Part shown: one piece after another, positions 38,722 to 48,044 of the stretch | Position numbering within the stretch: position 1 is the first letter of the stretch | Layout: every line of letters starts with the position of its first letter | Source: Neobacillus kokaensis | GTDB taxonomy: Bacteria; Bacillota; Bacilli; Bacillales; Cytobacillaceae | Length of the DNA stretch: 64,000 bases | Assembly: GCF_014656545.1 (NCBI RefSeq) | Contig: NZ_BNDS01000015.1 | Coordinates: forward strand, 1-64,000 | Reading direction: 5' to 3' | Notes under the pieces: generated by a model | Told to the model about the DNA's origin: nothing | The model's input: the letters and a program-made list of their open reading frames with translations, nothing else | Databases searched by the model: none | Made by a program: the position numbers and the translations under genes

Positions 38722-40544
38722 TCAAATTCAACCTCCACTGAACGGGTATAGAGCATCCCTTCGTTATTTAATCGAAGGAGTTCTAATACAAGTCGGTCCG
38801 AATCATATTCATCAGCGCCTTCTAATTTTCTACGAGCTTCTAGTTGATTTATTAATCTACTTTTAAATGCAAGGAGGTCCTCATAACATTCCCTTGAAAA
38901 ACTTCCGGGAAGTTCACCTTCAGCTACCCTAGAAATAAACTCATATCTCACTAAATGCAATTTAAGGCTTACTGGTCTTATTTCAGGACTTAAGGACATT
39001 TTAACTGATAACAGCGGTTTCCCATTTTCAAGCGTAATATCTACACTCTCTCCTCTACTCGGTCTAACAGATATCTCAGATTCAAAGACTCTACTAATTT
39101 TGGATTGTGAATGACTTCCTGAAGTTGATAGAAAAATCTTATCTGTATCCTTAGTAAGTAATCCTGTTGATATTCTGTTTATTCCTTTTACTAACCTGGA
39201 TAGGATTTTGGGCTGAACCCTTTTTTCATTCCCTAATCTTCGATAAACACTCTCTAGGAACTCTCCGGCATACTTGAAGGTAGTTAAATCCCATATTTTA
39301 ATTTCTTCTACATCATTATCGTCAACAGAGAAAAATAATCTTTGTCTTTGTGATCTCAATCTACCTATAAATTCCTGGCTTTCTTCTTTATCTACATCGC
39401 CCTCTAGGTATGATTTTTGGTGCGCTTTAAATGTTTCATCTGCACCATAATAAGTATCAGATAGCATATATTTATCGTATAAGTTAAATAATTCAGGTTC
39501 GTCATTTCCATAAATGAGCATATTATCAATTAAATTATTACTTTCAGTACCAATACCAAAACGATTGAGAATTGAAAATATTTCGGTCTGTTCCCGTCTA
39601 CGCGGATTTAAATTTTCTCCAAATATATTTCTATAGATACTCGCTTTTGAAGCTGAATTATCTTCTAATATTTTGGGTATTTGATTACAGCTCATCAGTT
39701 TATCTTTCGCCTCAGGATGACCTAATATCATATTCGAAACTAATAACAAAAGATGCCTTATTGGTATATGAACTTCATTTAGTTCACACAATTCTAGTAG
39801 GTTCGTTAATCTAGATTTAAGAACATTGTTATCATCTGTTCCTTTCAAGCGCTTCCTATTCTCCCAAATAGGACATGTACTTTCTCTGTATAAACAATTT
39901 CCACACTCATTCCAACCTGGATGCTCAACCACAGATTTAACAACTTTTTGGAAGGTCCTGGCGGAGTTTGTTCTACTTAAATTTATTAACTGCAAGTTGT
40001 AATCAGGGTGCTCTTCCTTTTCATTAACTAATAAATCCTCTATTATTCCGGTTACTTCAGCTACATCATATGTATAATCGGCCTTTTTCCAAGCCTCAAT
40101 AAGCTGCCCATCGTTTGCCGCAACAAGAAATACTTTATTACCACCATTTTTAATTGAGTCGGCCAAATTATTAATAATGTTTTTATCTTCTTCTGATAAT
40201 TCACTTAGATCCTTAATAAAGAATATTGTTTTTTCTGGTAATTCCAATGATTTTATTGTGTTCCCATTATCCCAAACTTCCTTTGGACCCCCGAGTGCAG
40301 TCCAGACTTCTCTACAATAGAATGTTTTCCCATCTCCAGCGGTTCCTGTAAGGATGATAGTCTGTGGGTAACCTGAATTAAAGTTTTCTATTAAATTTGG
40401 CAAGTACTCAGGTTCTACCTTAATTGGTTCCATTCCTTTTCTTTGTATAGAACGTTGGATTGCTTCGTCATACATATTATCATTCCTTGGTATTGGACCA
40501 TATTGCCTAAGAAAGTTTATCCAACTTGACTGGTATGTTGTCAC
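38718..40544 (-). CDS. dptF: DNA phosphorothioation-dependent restriction protein DptF
   Basis: The 608-residue product has a P-loop at residues 67-74 (GTAGDGKT) and a Walker B-like IFFIKDLSEL. A cysteine cluster at C214, C217 and C224 (CGNCLYRESTC) could bind zinc or an iron-sulfur cluster. This matches DptF. The start is GTG at 40544 with AAGGGGGA about seven bases upstream. It is the first gene of the dptFGH unit, and a strong terminator of the preceding operon lies 80 bases upstream, so it must have its own promoter. It is assumed to work with DptG and DptH in restriction of unmodified DNA. Confidence 0.85.
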   Translation of the reverse strand: MTTYQSSWINFLRQYGPIPRNDNMYDEAIQRSIQRKGMEPIKVEPEYLPNLIENFNSGYPQTIILTGTAGDGKTFYCREVWTALGGPKEVWDNGNTIKSLELPEKTIFFIKDLSELSEEDKNIINNLADSIKNGGNKVFLVAANDGQLIEAWKKADYTYDVAEVTGIIEDLLVNEKEEHPDYNLQLINLSRTNSARTFQKVVKSVVEHPGWNECGNCLYRESTCPIWENRKRLKGTDDNNVLKSRLTNLLELCELNEVHIPIRHLLLLVSNMILGHPEAKDKLMSCNQIPKILEDNSASKASIYRNIFGENLNPRRREQTEIFSILNRFGIGTESNNLIDNMLIYGNDEPELFNLYDKYMLSDTYYGADETFKAHQKSYLEGDVDKEESQEFIGRLRSQRQRLFFSVDDNDVEEIKIWDLTTFKYAGEFLESVYRRLGNEKRVQPKILSRLVKGINRISTGLLTKDTDKIFLSTSGSHSQSKISRVFESEISVRPSRGESVDITLENGKPLLSVKMSLSPEIRPVSLKLHLVRYEFISRVAEGELPGSFSRECYEDLLAFKSRLINQLEARRKLEGADEYDSDRLVLELLRLNNEGMLYTRSVEVEFE

Positions 40545-40626
40545 GTTTAGTCCCCCTTTATCCTTTTACTCTCGTATATTATTATTCTAACCATATTTTA
40601 ACATATAAAACGCTTATTCTTTATAT

Positions 40627-40666
40627 AAAAAAAAAAATAGACCTAGATATTTTATATCTAGGTCTA
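40627..40666 (-). terminator. Strong intrinsic terminator between the two units
   Basis: On the minus strand TAGACCTAGATA pairs with TATCTAGGTCTA across a five-base loop and is followed by eleven T. It ends the DUF4007-ATPase-PAPS-reductase transcript before dptF. Confidence 0.85.
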
Positions 40667-40690
40667 CAAGCTCATACTTGTCCATATTTC

Positions 40691-41500
40691 CTATGCATAA
40701 TGACATACACAAGGTACGTCATTTTCCTCAACAAGTTTTTTCGCAATCTCAGAGTCCTTATCTAATTCCCGCCTGTATTCTTCTAGGGTAAAGGGTTTTC
40801 CATCCCTTTTAAGGATAGTAACATCACCTAGTTGTACTCTTAACCTTTTTTCCATCTCTTCTTGTTCAATGTAAACATTCGGCCATGTTTCATAAAGGTG
40901 CTTGTAATGATTAAAGCCACCTCTAACACAACGTCCACCACAGTTGGCATGAGAAAAGCCTAGGTGATACATCTCAGGAAGTTGAATTTTCCACTCTTTT
41001 GTAATAATTTCCTTAATTTCATCATCTGAAATGTTACTTTCATAAAGTGGAAATACTGTTTTAATTGGTTCACCTAAAGGGAAATGACCATAAAGAGCTT
41101 CAATTCCTTCTCTTCGTCGCTTTTCATGTCTTCCAATACCGAAAAATAATATTGGTTCATATCCTTCATCACGTAAGTCTTCCAAATATATCATTGTTTG
41201 ACGCACCTTTAATTCAGAAGAACATTTAGCTAATCTGGAATTTCCTAGAAAGCGTGTTTCCTCAAAAACTTCTTCAGGCGTTCTTCCATCTTTAATAGTA
41301 ACAATATCTATTCCTATTTCTTCAGCTACCTCTATCATAAACCTCTTATTATCTTTATGCTCCCATAAGGTATCAGTAAAAAATAGAATAGAATTATCTT
41401 TACCATGTTTTTGAACCATTAAATAAGCCACATACGCACTTGCTGCACCACCACTAAACATTGCTATATAAATTGGCTTTTTATCACTCAAATTTATCAC
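40691..41500 (-). CDS. PAPS-reductase-like (DndC/SspD-type) ATP pyrophosphatase
   Basis: The 269-residue product has the PP-loop SGGAAS at residues 16-21, the mark of adenylating PAPS-reductase/thiolation enzymes. Five cysteines stand out: Cys93 (AKCSSELK), Cys187 and Cys191 (NCGGRC), Cys264 and Cys266 (PCVCHYA). Four could hold an iron-sulfur cluster as in DndC. DndC-type enzymes adenylate or activate the DNA backbone for sulfur insertion in phosphorothioation; DndC is larger (about 500 residues), so this is closer in size to SspD. It starts six bases after the ATPase gene. Real substrate is inferred from context with dptFGH only. Confidence 0.75.
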   Translation of the reverse strand: MINLSDKKPIYIAMFSGGAASAYVAYLMVQKHGKDNSILFFTDTLWEHKDNKRFMIEVAEEIGIDIVTIKDGRTPEEVFEETRFLGNSRLAKCSSELKVRQTMIYLEDLRDEGYEPILFFGIGRHEKRRREGIEALYGHFPLGEPIKTVFPLYESNISDDEIKEIITKEWKIQLPEMYHLGFSHANCGGRCVRGGFNHYKHLYETWPNVYIEQEEMEKRLRVQLGDVTILKRDGKPFTLEEYRRELDKDSEIAKKLVEENDVPCVCHYA

Positions 41501-41506
41501 CTCTGT

Positions 41507-44500
41507 TTATCTGTTCTCATCATAATAGTCAACAAGTAATTTATACAGTAATGCCTTTATTTCTTCTTTTGGAAGTTTTCTTCCCATCAGTTGAAGATCC
41601 GTTTTAACATTTTCATATATTATTTTACCCTTTGAAGAAAGTTCTACTTTAGGAATTGCCATTGTCTTATTATCAACTTTAACTTCGAAATAGTCTTCTT
41701 TTAACTCAGCCTTCCTATTTGATTCAATAAGTGAAGTTATAGTTTTGAAAAAAACTTCATCAGTTGCATCCGACCATTCTTCTCTTTTCACTCCAACTAA
41801 CTCTACTGTTAAGGAATCTATCCAATTCTCTTTATCAGATTTTGAAATTATAGCATAAAACTTGTTATCCATTTTTACTAATTCATTCTCTTTAAGAACA
41901 GCATCCATTAATTCATCATAATTTTGGGTATTAGTTAAGTTAAAAACTGTAGTTTCTATTAATTTTTTATGGTTAGAAGAGTATCCTTCACTTTCCTGTT
42001 TAACTGCTAGAATAGAATCTTTGTCTAGTTTTAATTGAAAAAGTTCATTTAAAGCCACATCAGGTTCAAACTCACCTTTTTTAATTAATTGTTTAAACTT
42101 AGATGCAATATTTGATAGCTTATTTGTCTTGTGAGTTATTTTGGGTAAGCTTCTCAACCATCTTAATAACATTCTATTTACACGAACACTCGGATGGTAG
42201 GACGCATCCTTTTTATCTGCATAATTCACAAAACAATTTTCAATTATTTCTATTATTTCTTTATACTTATTTCCCATAACTTGATATGCGAATGTGTAAT
42301 TCTCTGGTTTGTCTAACATACGGTCGTATAAAATATCACCATCTACTTCATTGATATAAGAACCATCTTTATGGTAGAACATAATATACTTCCACTCATT
42401 TTTTAATATAGATGTTAGAAGAACCGGGATATTTGGCTCTCTTATACCAAAAGGTCTACTTTTAAATATTTCAATTATATTTTTAAATTCGCCTTTACCT
42501 AATTTAACTTCATCTATTAATCTTCTTCTTAGTTCGTTTACTTCATCGCTTTCATCTTGGCTATTAATGTGATTGTTTTTAACAACCGAAGCATATATTA
42601 ATTTTGCAGCACCTTTAAAGCTCGATTCATCTTCATTACTTATAATTACATTTACAACCTCTTTAGCACCATTTAGCTGTTGTTTGGTGATTGATCTACG
42701 GTTAAAGGCCTCATTATTTATTACAGGGGTCTTATCATAAATTCTGTACATTATTTTTGACAATTCCTCACTTAATGAGACTCTACTTCTTATCTTTAAA
42801 AACTCTCCCTCATGTATCCAAAATGCATTTTGAAATTGAGTTATTGGCTCTAACAGTTCTTTCAGTATGAAGGTTGTATTTTCTTTAATTTTTAATAGTT
42901 CTTCTTCCACAATTGGGTCTTCATTTAATAAATACTTATCCTCTAATAATTTATTGATTGATGAGAGCTCTAAAACCTTTTCTTCAAAATCACCTAATGT
43001 CTTTTTTGGTAAAGCAAAAACAATACGATTATTACTCTTGCTTAAGTCTAAAATGGTATTTTTAACTTCTTCAATTTCTAAGTCTGGAATAACGTAATAT
43101 ATCCTCATGTCACACTGTTCATGATCATTAATACTGTTGTTAACAGTATCAGATGTTACATCACTCGCATAAATCGGGGAAATTGATGCAAATCTTATCA
43201 TATTTTTTTCATCATTATAACGTTTTGGATATGCATATTGACTTTCTAAAACACTAGTAATCAACTCTAACTTTTGGGTCTTATCCACTCCGATTTCGTT
43301 GATTTCATCGATTTTCTTTTTAATATCTATGGTGCTACCTTCGAAAATTTCCCAATTATTATTAAATAATCTAAATCGAATAAGCTTTTTGTTTTCTAGT
43401 ATCGTCATAATTTCATTAACTTTCTTAAGGTCCCAATTAAGAGAAAAAGAAATGAAGTCTTTTGTCAATTTGCGTTTATTATTTAGGCTTGCTATATCCC
43501 ATAGTGTAATCAATTTAATTAGCTGCAACTCAGAAGAAGATGTTGGTGAACTTTCTATCCTTTTTTGGACTCTCAAATATTTAAGATAAGAATTACCTAT
43601 TAGTGTATCACCCATAAACTCTTGAAAAGCTGGTTCAAAGTAGTCGAATAAATTATTAACGTGATACCATGTATTTTTTCTTTGAAAATAATTTGCTAAT
43701 CCGCCTAACTCATTACTTTCTAAGAAAGTAAACAAAGTTCGTTCGTTTTGAGCTACTGCATTAGCTAATCTAGGAAGAGCGTACAGGGTTGCTGGGTGTA
43801 TAGGGTAAGAATTCTCTACAACTATAGTCTTTATCTCCCGACCATTAAGCTCAGGAAATAAATCGTACTTAATAACTTCGCTTTCAAAATCAAATTTCTT
43901 ATTCCAATTTTCTCGATAATCCAAAGTAACTTGGCTTGAAAGTCTTATAAAAGTAGCCGGATCGCTATAAGTATTATAGAATCTAAAGCGTCCCTGTATT
44001 CTTTTAAACTCATTCTGGAGTTCTTCTCCATAGCTGAGAAAGTATTGTTTTAAGTTTCTATGTGTTATTAATAAAATATTAAAGTTTCCACTTTTATGAT
44101 GGTCTGCTAATTCAGCAATATCCTGTATGTCCTGCATGGCCTCTACAGTTTCATACTTATCTAAACTTTGCAAAAATCTCCCAAACTCATCGTAAACCAA
44201 ATATAAACCACACCCTAATTTATCCAGCTCATTAAGGATATAAGTTAAATGTTCTGTAAGATCCTGGTCGTATGATATTGTTAGTTCAGCACCCGCCGTT
44301 AGAGATGGATAGATGTCTTTAAACCAATTGATAGCAACAATATCGTGCTCAGCAATATCATTTAAAAAACTGTCTATACTCCAATTTTCTTCGTTTACCT
44401 TTGAAAGAAATTGTTTATAAGTTTCAGAGTAACTATTCTCCCATAGGTTAATTTTTGATTTTATTTCTTCTGCAAAGGACGGGAGAGTTAATTCTGGTTT

Positions 44501-44920
44501 GATTTGTTTTATTGATTTGTGTATTGAAGAAATAACAGCTTCACGAAATCTACCTTGGTTCCCATTTATCACTATAGGGATATATGTTCTACTTAAGCTT
44601 TTTGCCTTTTCAAGAAGAGTGATTACTGTTTCTTCTTTAATATTTACTTTATCAAACTTATCAACTAAGTTGTCTATTGACTTAATAGATACATTTTTAG
44701 AAACAATGTTTGCTATTAAAGTCCCTATCATTGATTTTCCCGAACCGTATGAGCCAACCAATATATGGGATTTATTTCCTTTATCTAAAAAACCCTCTAA
44801 TAATCCTGTTAAACTTTCAACATGAGTTGGTGTGGGTATATATCTATCTAGTATCCATTCATTTCCTAAATCTAGTTTTATATTTACACTAGTTTTAAAC
44901 TTGCTCTTTGATGTTATCAT
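41507..44920 (-). CDS. Large P-loop ATPase of the DUF4007/PAPS-reductase operon
   Basis: The 1137-residue product has a Walker A GSYGSGKS at residues 56-63 and a Walker B LYLVYDEFGRF at about 239-249, followed by NILLITHRNL. This arrangement is like large AAA+/STAND-type ATPases such as BREX BrxC, but I cannot assign it to that family with certainty. The rest is A/T rich, helical and without recognised nuclease motifs. Its ATG overlaps the DUF4007 stop by four bases, and the PAPS-reductase-like gene follows six bases later. It is clearly a core subunit of this system. DndD, the usual Dnd ATPase, is half the size and SMC-like, so this is different. Confidence 0.75.
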   Translation of the reverse strand: MITSKSKFKTSVNIKLDLGNEWILDRYIPTPTHVESLTGLLEGFLDKGNKSHILVGSYGSGKSMIGTLIANIVSKNVSIKSIDNLVDKFDKVNIKEETVITLLEKAKSLSRTYIPIVINGNQGRFREAVISSIHKSIKQIKPELTLPSFAEEIKSKINLWENSYSETYKQFLSKVNEENWSIDSFLNDIAEHDIVAINWFKDIYPSLTAGAELTISYDQDLTEHLTYILNELDKLGCGLYLVYDEFGRFLQSLDKYETVEAMQDIQDIAELADHHKSGNFNILLITHRNLKQYFLSYGEELQNEFKRIQGRFRFYNTYSDPATFIRLSSQVTLDYRENWNKKFDFESEVIKYDLFPELNGREIKTIVVENSYPIHPATLYALPRLANAVAQNERTLFTFLESNELGGLANYFQRKNTWYHVNNLFDYFEPAFQEFMGDTLIGNSYLKYLRVQKRIESSPTSSSELQLIKLITLWDIASLNNKRKLTKDFISFSLNWDLKKVNEIMTILENKKLIRFRLFNNNWEIFEGSTIDIKKKIDEINEIGVDKTQKLELITSVLESQYAYPKRYNDEKNMIRFASISPIYASDVTSDTVNNSINDHEQCDMRIYYVIPDLEIEEVKNTILDLSKSNNRIVFALPKKTLGDFEEKVLELSSINKLLEDKYLLNEDPIVEEELLKIKENTTFILKELLEPITQFQNAFWIHEGEFLKIRSRVSLSEELSKIMYRIYDKTPVINNEAFNRRSITKQQLNGAKEVVNVIISNEDESSFKGAAKLIYASVVKNNHINSQDESDEVNELRRRLIDEVKLGKGEFKNIIEIFKSRPFGIREPNIPVLLTSILKNEWKYIMFYHKDGSYINEVDGDILYDRMLDKPENYTFAYQVMGNKYKEIIEIIENCFVNYADKKDASYHPSVRVNRMLLRWLRSLPKITHKTNKLSNIASKFKQLIKKGEFEPDVALNELFQLKLDKDSILAVKQESEGYSSNHKKLIETTVFNLTNTQNYDELMDAVLKENELVKMDNKFYAIISKSDKENWIDSLTVELVGVKREEWSDATDEVFFKTITSLIESNRKAELKEDYFEVKVDNKTMAIPKVELSSKGKIIYENVKTDLQLMGRKLPKEEIKALLYKLLVDYYDENR

Positions 44921-45786
44921 CTCAATACCCTTTCTTGCCTAATGTACTCTTCTTTTAAAAACTCAATTGGATCGAGAAGTTTTACCCTTACTAAATCCAA
45001 TCTATTAGTCCTGTCAAATTCTATAGGAAATCTAGTTGTAGATACAAGATTCTCTATCGCTCTTACAATTTCACTTCTCTGTAAATTAAACACTTTTCCC
45101 CATAACTTTCTACTTCTTTCTATTTCTTCAATTGAAACCTCTTTTTGCCCATTCTTTAATAACACGTACATGAGAGCAGTCAAACCTACTTCATCGTATT
45201 TAGGGGATTTTTTGAATATTTTCCCTTCCCTCTCTTCTAATAAATTCAGGGGAGTTAGAGGACTCTGAATAACCTCTTCCGGGTCATTTGATATATTTCT
45301 TGAATAATACTGTTTTATTAAACAATCTAAATCACGTTCTAATGTGTCTTCTGAGTTTTTAGTATCATAGTTTTTGTTTATCCAAGCCATAAAGTCATTT
45401 AATGCTTCTTCTTTACTAAATGATATTTTGTCATATTCGTTAAATAACCAATACCATGTAGTACAAGGCTCTTTCTCATCAACAATATGATAGTGAATTA
45501 TACTTGCAGTGTCATTTAACTCTATATAAGGGTCGTATCCATTAAAAATAATTCCGAAAGGAGTAATATTATGAATGGCTTTACTATCAGATTCACGTTT
45601 TCCTACTTCACAAATGTCAGCTGCTTCTATCCAATGTTTTAGGGATTTAACCATATTGGGTCCTAAACCAATTAATTCCGATGCGTTCTTCTCATAAAAA
45701 AATCTATTATTTTTATTAATCTGTTGGATAGCTTTTCTTAACCAATAGATTCGTAAATAAAAACTTTGATGTTGTCCAAAACCCAT
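44917..45786 (-). CDS. DUF4007 family protein
   Basis: The 289-residue product begins MGFGQHQSFYLRIYWLRKAI, the characteristic opening of DUF4007 proteins, and contains GLGPNMVKSLKHW, which looks like a helix-turn-helix or winged-helix recognition segment. DUF4007 genes co-occur with PAPS-reductase-like genes in defence islands, so it may sense or bind DNA in the modification complex or regulate it. It is the first gene of the three-gene operon. The ATG follows a GGAGAGATTGAAATG-like site (AGGAGAGATTGAA). A long hairpin lies about 150 bases upstream. Confidence 0.8.
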   Translation of the reverse strand: MGFGQHQSFYLRIYWLRKAIQQINKNNRFFYEKNASELIGLGPNMVKSLKHWIEAADICEVGKRESDSKAIHNITPFGIIFNGYDPYIELNDTASIIHYHIVDEKEPCTTWYWLFNEYDKISFSKEEALNDFMAWINKNYDTKNSEDTLERDLDCLIKQYYSRNISNDPEEVIQSPLTPLNLLEEREGKIFKKSPKYDEVGLTALMYVLLKNGQKEVSIEEIERSRKLWGKVFNLQRSEIVRAIENLVSTTRFPIEFDRTNRLDLVRVKLLDPIEFLKEEYIRQERVLR

Positions 45787-45933
45787 TTCAATCTCTCCTT
45801 AATTTCTGGAGAAGAGTCTCCAGAAAGTATCATTTATTATTTTAACATACAACTAAGATTAATCTAGTGAGATTTAGAAAATATAACCATTTTTTATAAC
45901 TTATTTATTTTGTAGCGATTAAAAAATAAAAGC

Positions 45934-45966
45934 GCCCACTTCCGATGTAAAAATTCGAAAGTGGGC
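45934..45966. repeat. Hairpin between the DUF4007 operon and the integrase region
   Basis: GCCCACTTCCGA pairs with TCGAAAGTGGGC with one mismatch and a nine-base loop. On the minus strand it is followed by a T-rich tract. It may be a terminator for leftward reading from the integrase side, or a dispersed palindrome of the host. Confidence 0.5.
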
Positions 45967-46044
45967 ACTATTACACTAATTTAAATTAAATGCACCTAAA
46001 TTATGTAAGGCTTTTTAATTTCCTTTATTACTTTTCTCAAAAAT

Positions 46045-46263
46045 TTGGTAGCGTTCCCAAATGTACCAAGGGCCATTTATCATGATCTCTGGCAAGTAGT
46101 ATCTAATAATGAACCTGTTCATATATGTGAAAATTTTAATTGTAAATTGCCTTTTAAAAAGGTTAAGCGGCAAAAATACTGTTCAAATGCTTGTAAACAG
46201 GAGGCCTTTAGGATCAGAAAAGATCCCGAAAAGTATGGATTTACTAAAAAACAAGTGCAATAA
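46045..46263 (+). pseudogene. C-terminal fragment with a zinc-ribbon motif
   Basis: The frame is open from 46009 but has only a TTG and no ribosome site. Its C-terminus has ICENFNCKLPF followed by QKYCSNACKQEAFRIRK, a CxxxxC and CxxxC zinc-ribbon resembling CGNR-type zinc fingers. It is the tail of a longer gene cut off at its 5' side. It sits 40 bases before the integrase on the same strand. Confidence 0.5.
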
Positions 46264-46304
46264 CAAAATCAATATTATGTATTCAATAAAGGAGATATCT
46301 TAAC

Positions 46305-47470
46305 ATGGCTAAATTCAAACAAAGAGGTAAGACATGGAGCTATCACATTTATTTAGGGATAGATCCACTTACCAAGAAACGGAAGGAAATTTCAAAAGGT
46401 GGATTTAAAACAAAAAAGGAGGCACAAGCAGCAGCGCGCCTCGTGGAACTTGCAAAAGATAATGGGACCTTAATCAAAGAATCTGATATGCCTTTTGAAC
46501 AGTTCGCCCAGGATTGGTTAAAAACGTATAGCCGCAGTGGTGTGAAGATAAGCAGTGTGAGGGCTCGAGAAAAGGAAATGAAGCATTTTACCTCTGTTTG
46601 GGGACCTTTTCCAATCAGCCGTATTACTAAGGAAATGTATGAAGAAAGGATTCTGGAATTAAACGAAAAATACAGCCAAAATTATATGGACGGTATTCAT
46701 GCTTGCGGAAGGATGATTTTTCGGAAAGCATTGACTCAAGGACTGATAAAAAATAATCCTACTGAGGAATTTAAAATACCTAAAAAGCAGCAGAGTGTTG
46801 AAGAACTGGAGAAAGCAGAAGAGAATATTGTTTTTCTTGAAAAAGAAGAGCTTGCACACTTTCTAAAATTAGCCTATACAGACGGGCTTGAAATGGATCA
46901 TCTTGTCTTTACGTTACTTTCCTATACAGGAATGCGAATAGGTGAATTATTGGCCCTAAAATGGGGGGATTTTAACAAAAAGCAGGGTACTATCCGAGTT
47001 ATTAAAACTCTTTATAACCCTACCAATCATTTTGAAAAATATCAGCTTTTAACGCCAAAGACAAAAGGCTCTGTCCGTACAATCAAGATTGATGAAATGC
47101 TTATCAGCATGTTAAAGAAGCATCGGCTTAAACAAAATGAAATTAAATTAAAAAATAGACCTATTTACCAAGAAAACGAGTTTATTTTTGCTCGAGAGGA
47201 TGGGCATCCACAATTAAGAAAAGTTGTTGAGACCCGGCTTAAAAGACTTCTAAAAAAGCAGAGATAGAAAAGAACATTACTCCACACTCATTTAGACATA
47301 CCCACACTTCATTATTGATTGAAGCTGGAGTTGGTATTAAAGAAATACAACAGCGGCTTGGACATACAGATATTAATACGACAATGAATATATTTGCTCA
47401 TATGACCGCCAATATGGAAGAAAAGGCCTCCCAACAGTTTAGCAAATTGATGAAAGACCTTCTCCTATAG
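46305..47470 (+). pseudogene. Inactivated tyrosine-family integrase
   Basis: The ATG at 46305 follows AAAGGAGATATCTTAAC, a strong site. The protein has an N-terminal arm-binding region (GKTWSYHIYLGIDP), a core-binding domain (about 63-160) and a catalytic domain starting VFLEKEEL. Arg211 lies in TGMRIGELL and the Lys in TPKTKGSVRTI. The frame shifts at an A6 run near 47250. In the other frame follow ITPHSFRHTHTS (HxxR) and RLGHTDINTTMNIFAHM to a stop at 47470. The residue that should be the catalytic Tyr (NIYAH in relatives) is Phe here. Both defects predict loss of recombination. Confidence 0.85.
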
Positions 47471-47642
47471 TTAGCTTTTTAGTCATAGGTTGCCCTGTTT
47501 TTTAAAACGAGGACAAGAAAAGCATATTATCATTTTAAACGTTGATAAAACAAGGTTTTAAAACCCCTATTACATCATGCCGCCCATGATGTATTCATAG
47601 TACAAATAGTATAAATTAATGATTTATATAAATAAACTGATA
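47471..47642. other. Intergenic between integrase and small minus gene
   Basis: No gene or strong hairpin seen. A short palindromic segment (CATGCCGCCCATGATG) occurs near 47577. Confidence 0.3.
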
Positions 47643-47984
47643 TTACTCGATACTACCACCAAATATCGTCCCATTGATTATTTCTTTTAAATTATTTGCA
47701 TCAAGCTTAAACATTTCTCCCCCATCTGATGCCTCACCGTCCCAAGTTAAAACATATACTTCTGCATCAGATAAATATTCTTCCATATTTCTCACCAATA
47801 ATGCGTTATACTCTCCAAACAGTTTCATTTTACAAACTGCTATTGCATCATTAGTTTTAATTTCATCTGTATCAAAATCATCTTGTTTTAGTTCATTTAT
47901 TAGGTTATTGGACAAAACCATTTCATCTAGGGAATTAAACGTTTGTTCAATTTTACCCCTTATAATACCAATACTAAAAACCAA
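47643..47984 (-). CDS. Hypothetical acidic protein, immunity-like in size
   Basis: The 113-residue product starts at a TTG (47984) with weak translation signals, so its true start is uncertain and it may be 5' truncated; the frame is closed by a stop just upstream. The C-terminus EYLSDAEVYVLTWDGEASDGG is acidic and soluble. Not recognised. It lies beside helicase/ComEC debris. Confidence 0.45.
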   Translation of the reverse strand: MVFSIGIIRGKIEQTFNSLDEMVLSNNLINELKQDDFDTDEIKTNDAIAVCKMKLFGEYNALLVRNMEEYLSDAEVYVLTWDGEASDGGEMFKLDANNLKEIINGTIFGGSIE

Positions 47985-48044
47985 GTAATTTGTAGGATTT
48001 CTTTTAGATCATAAAAAAAGCCCTACATTTTAGCAGAAAGGGCC

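Noticed and set aside
46045..46263. Excisionase or antirepressor encoded before the integrase
   Set aside because: The fragment has a zinc-ribbon C-terminus and no helix-turn-helix pattern, and it lacks a start, so it does not look like an excisionase.
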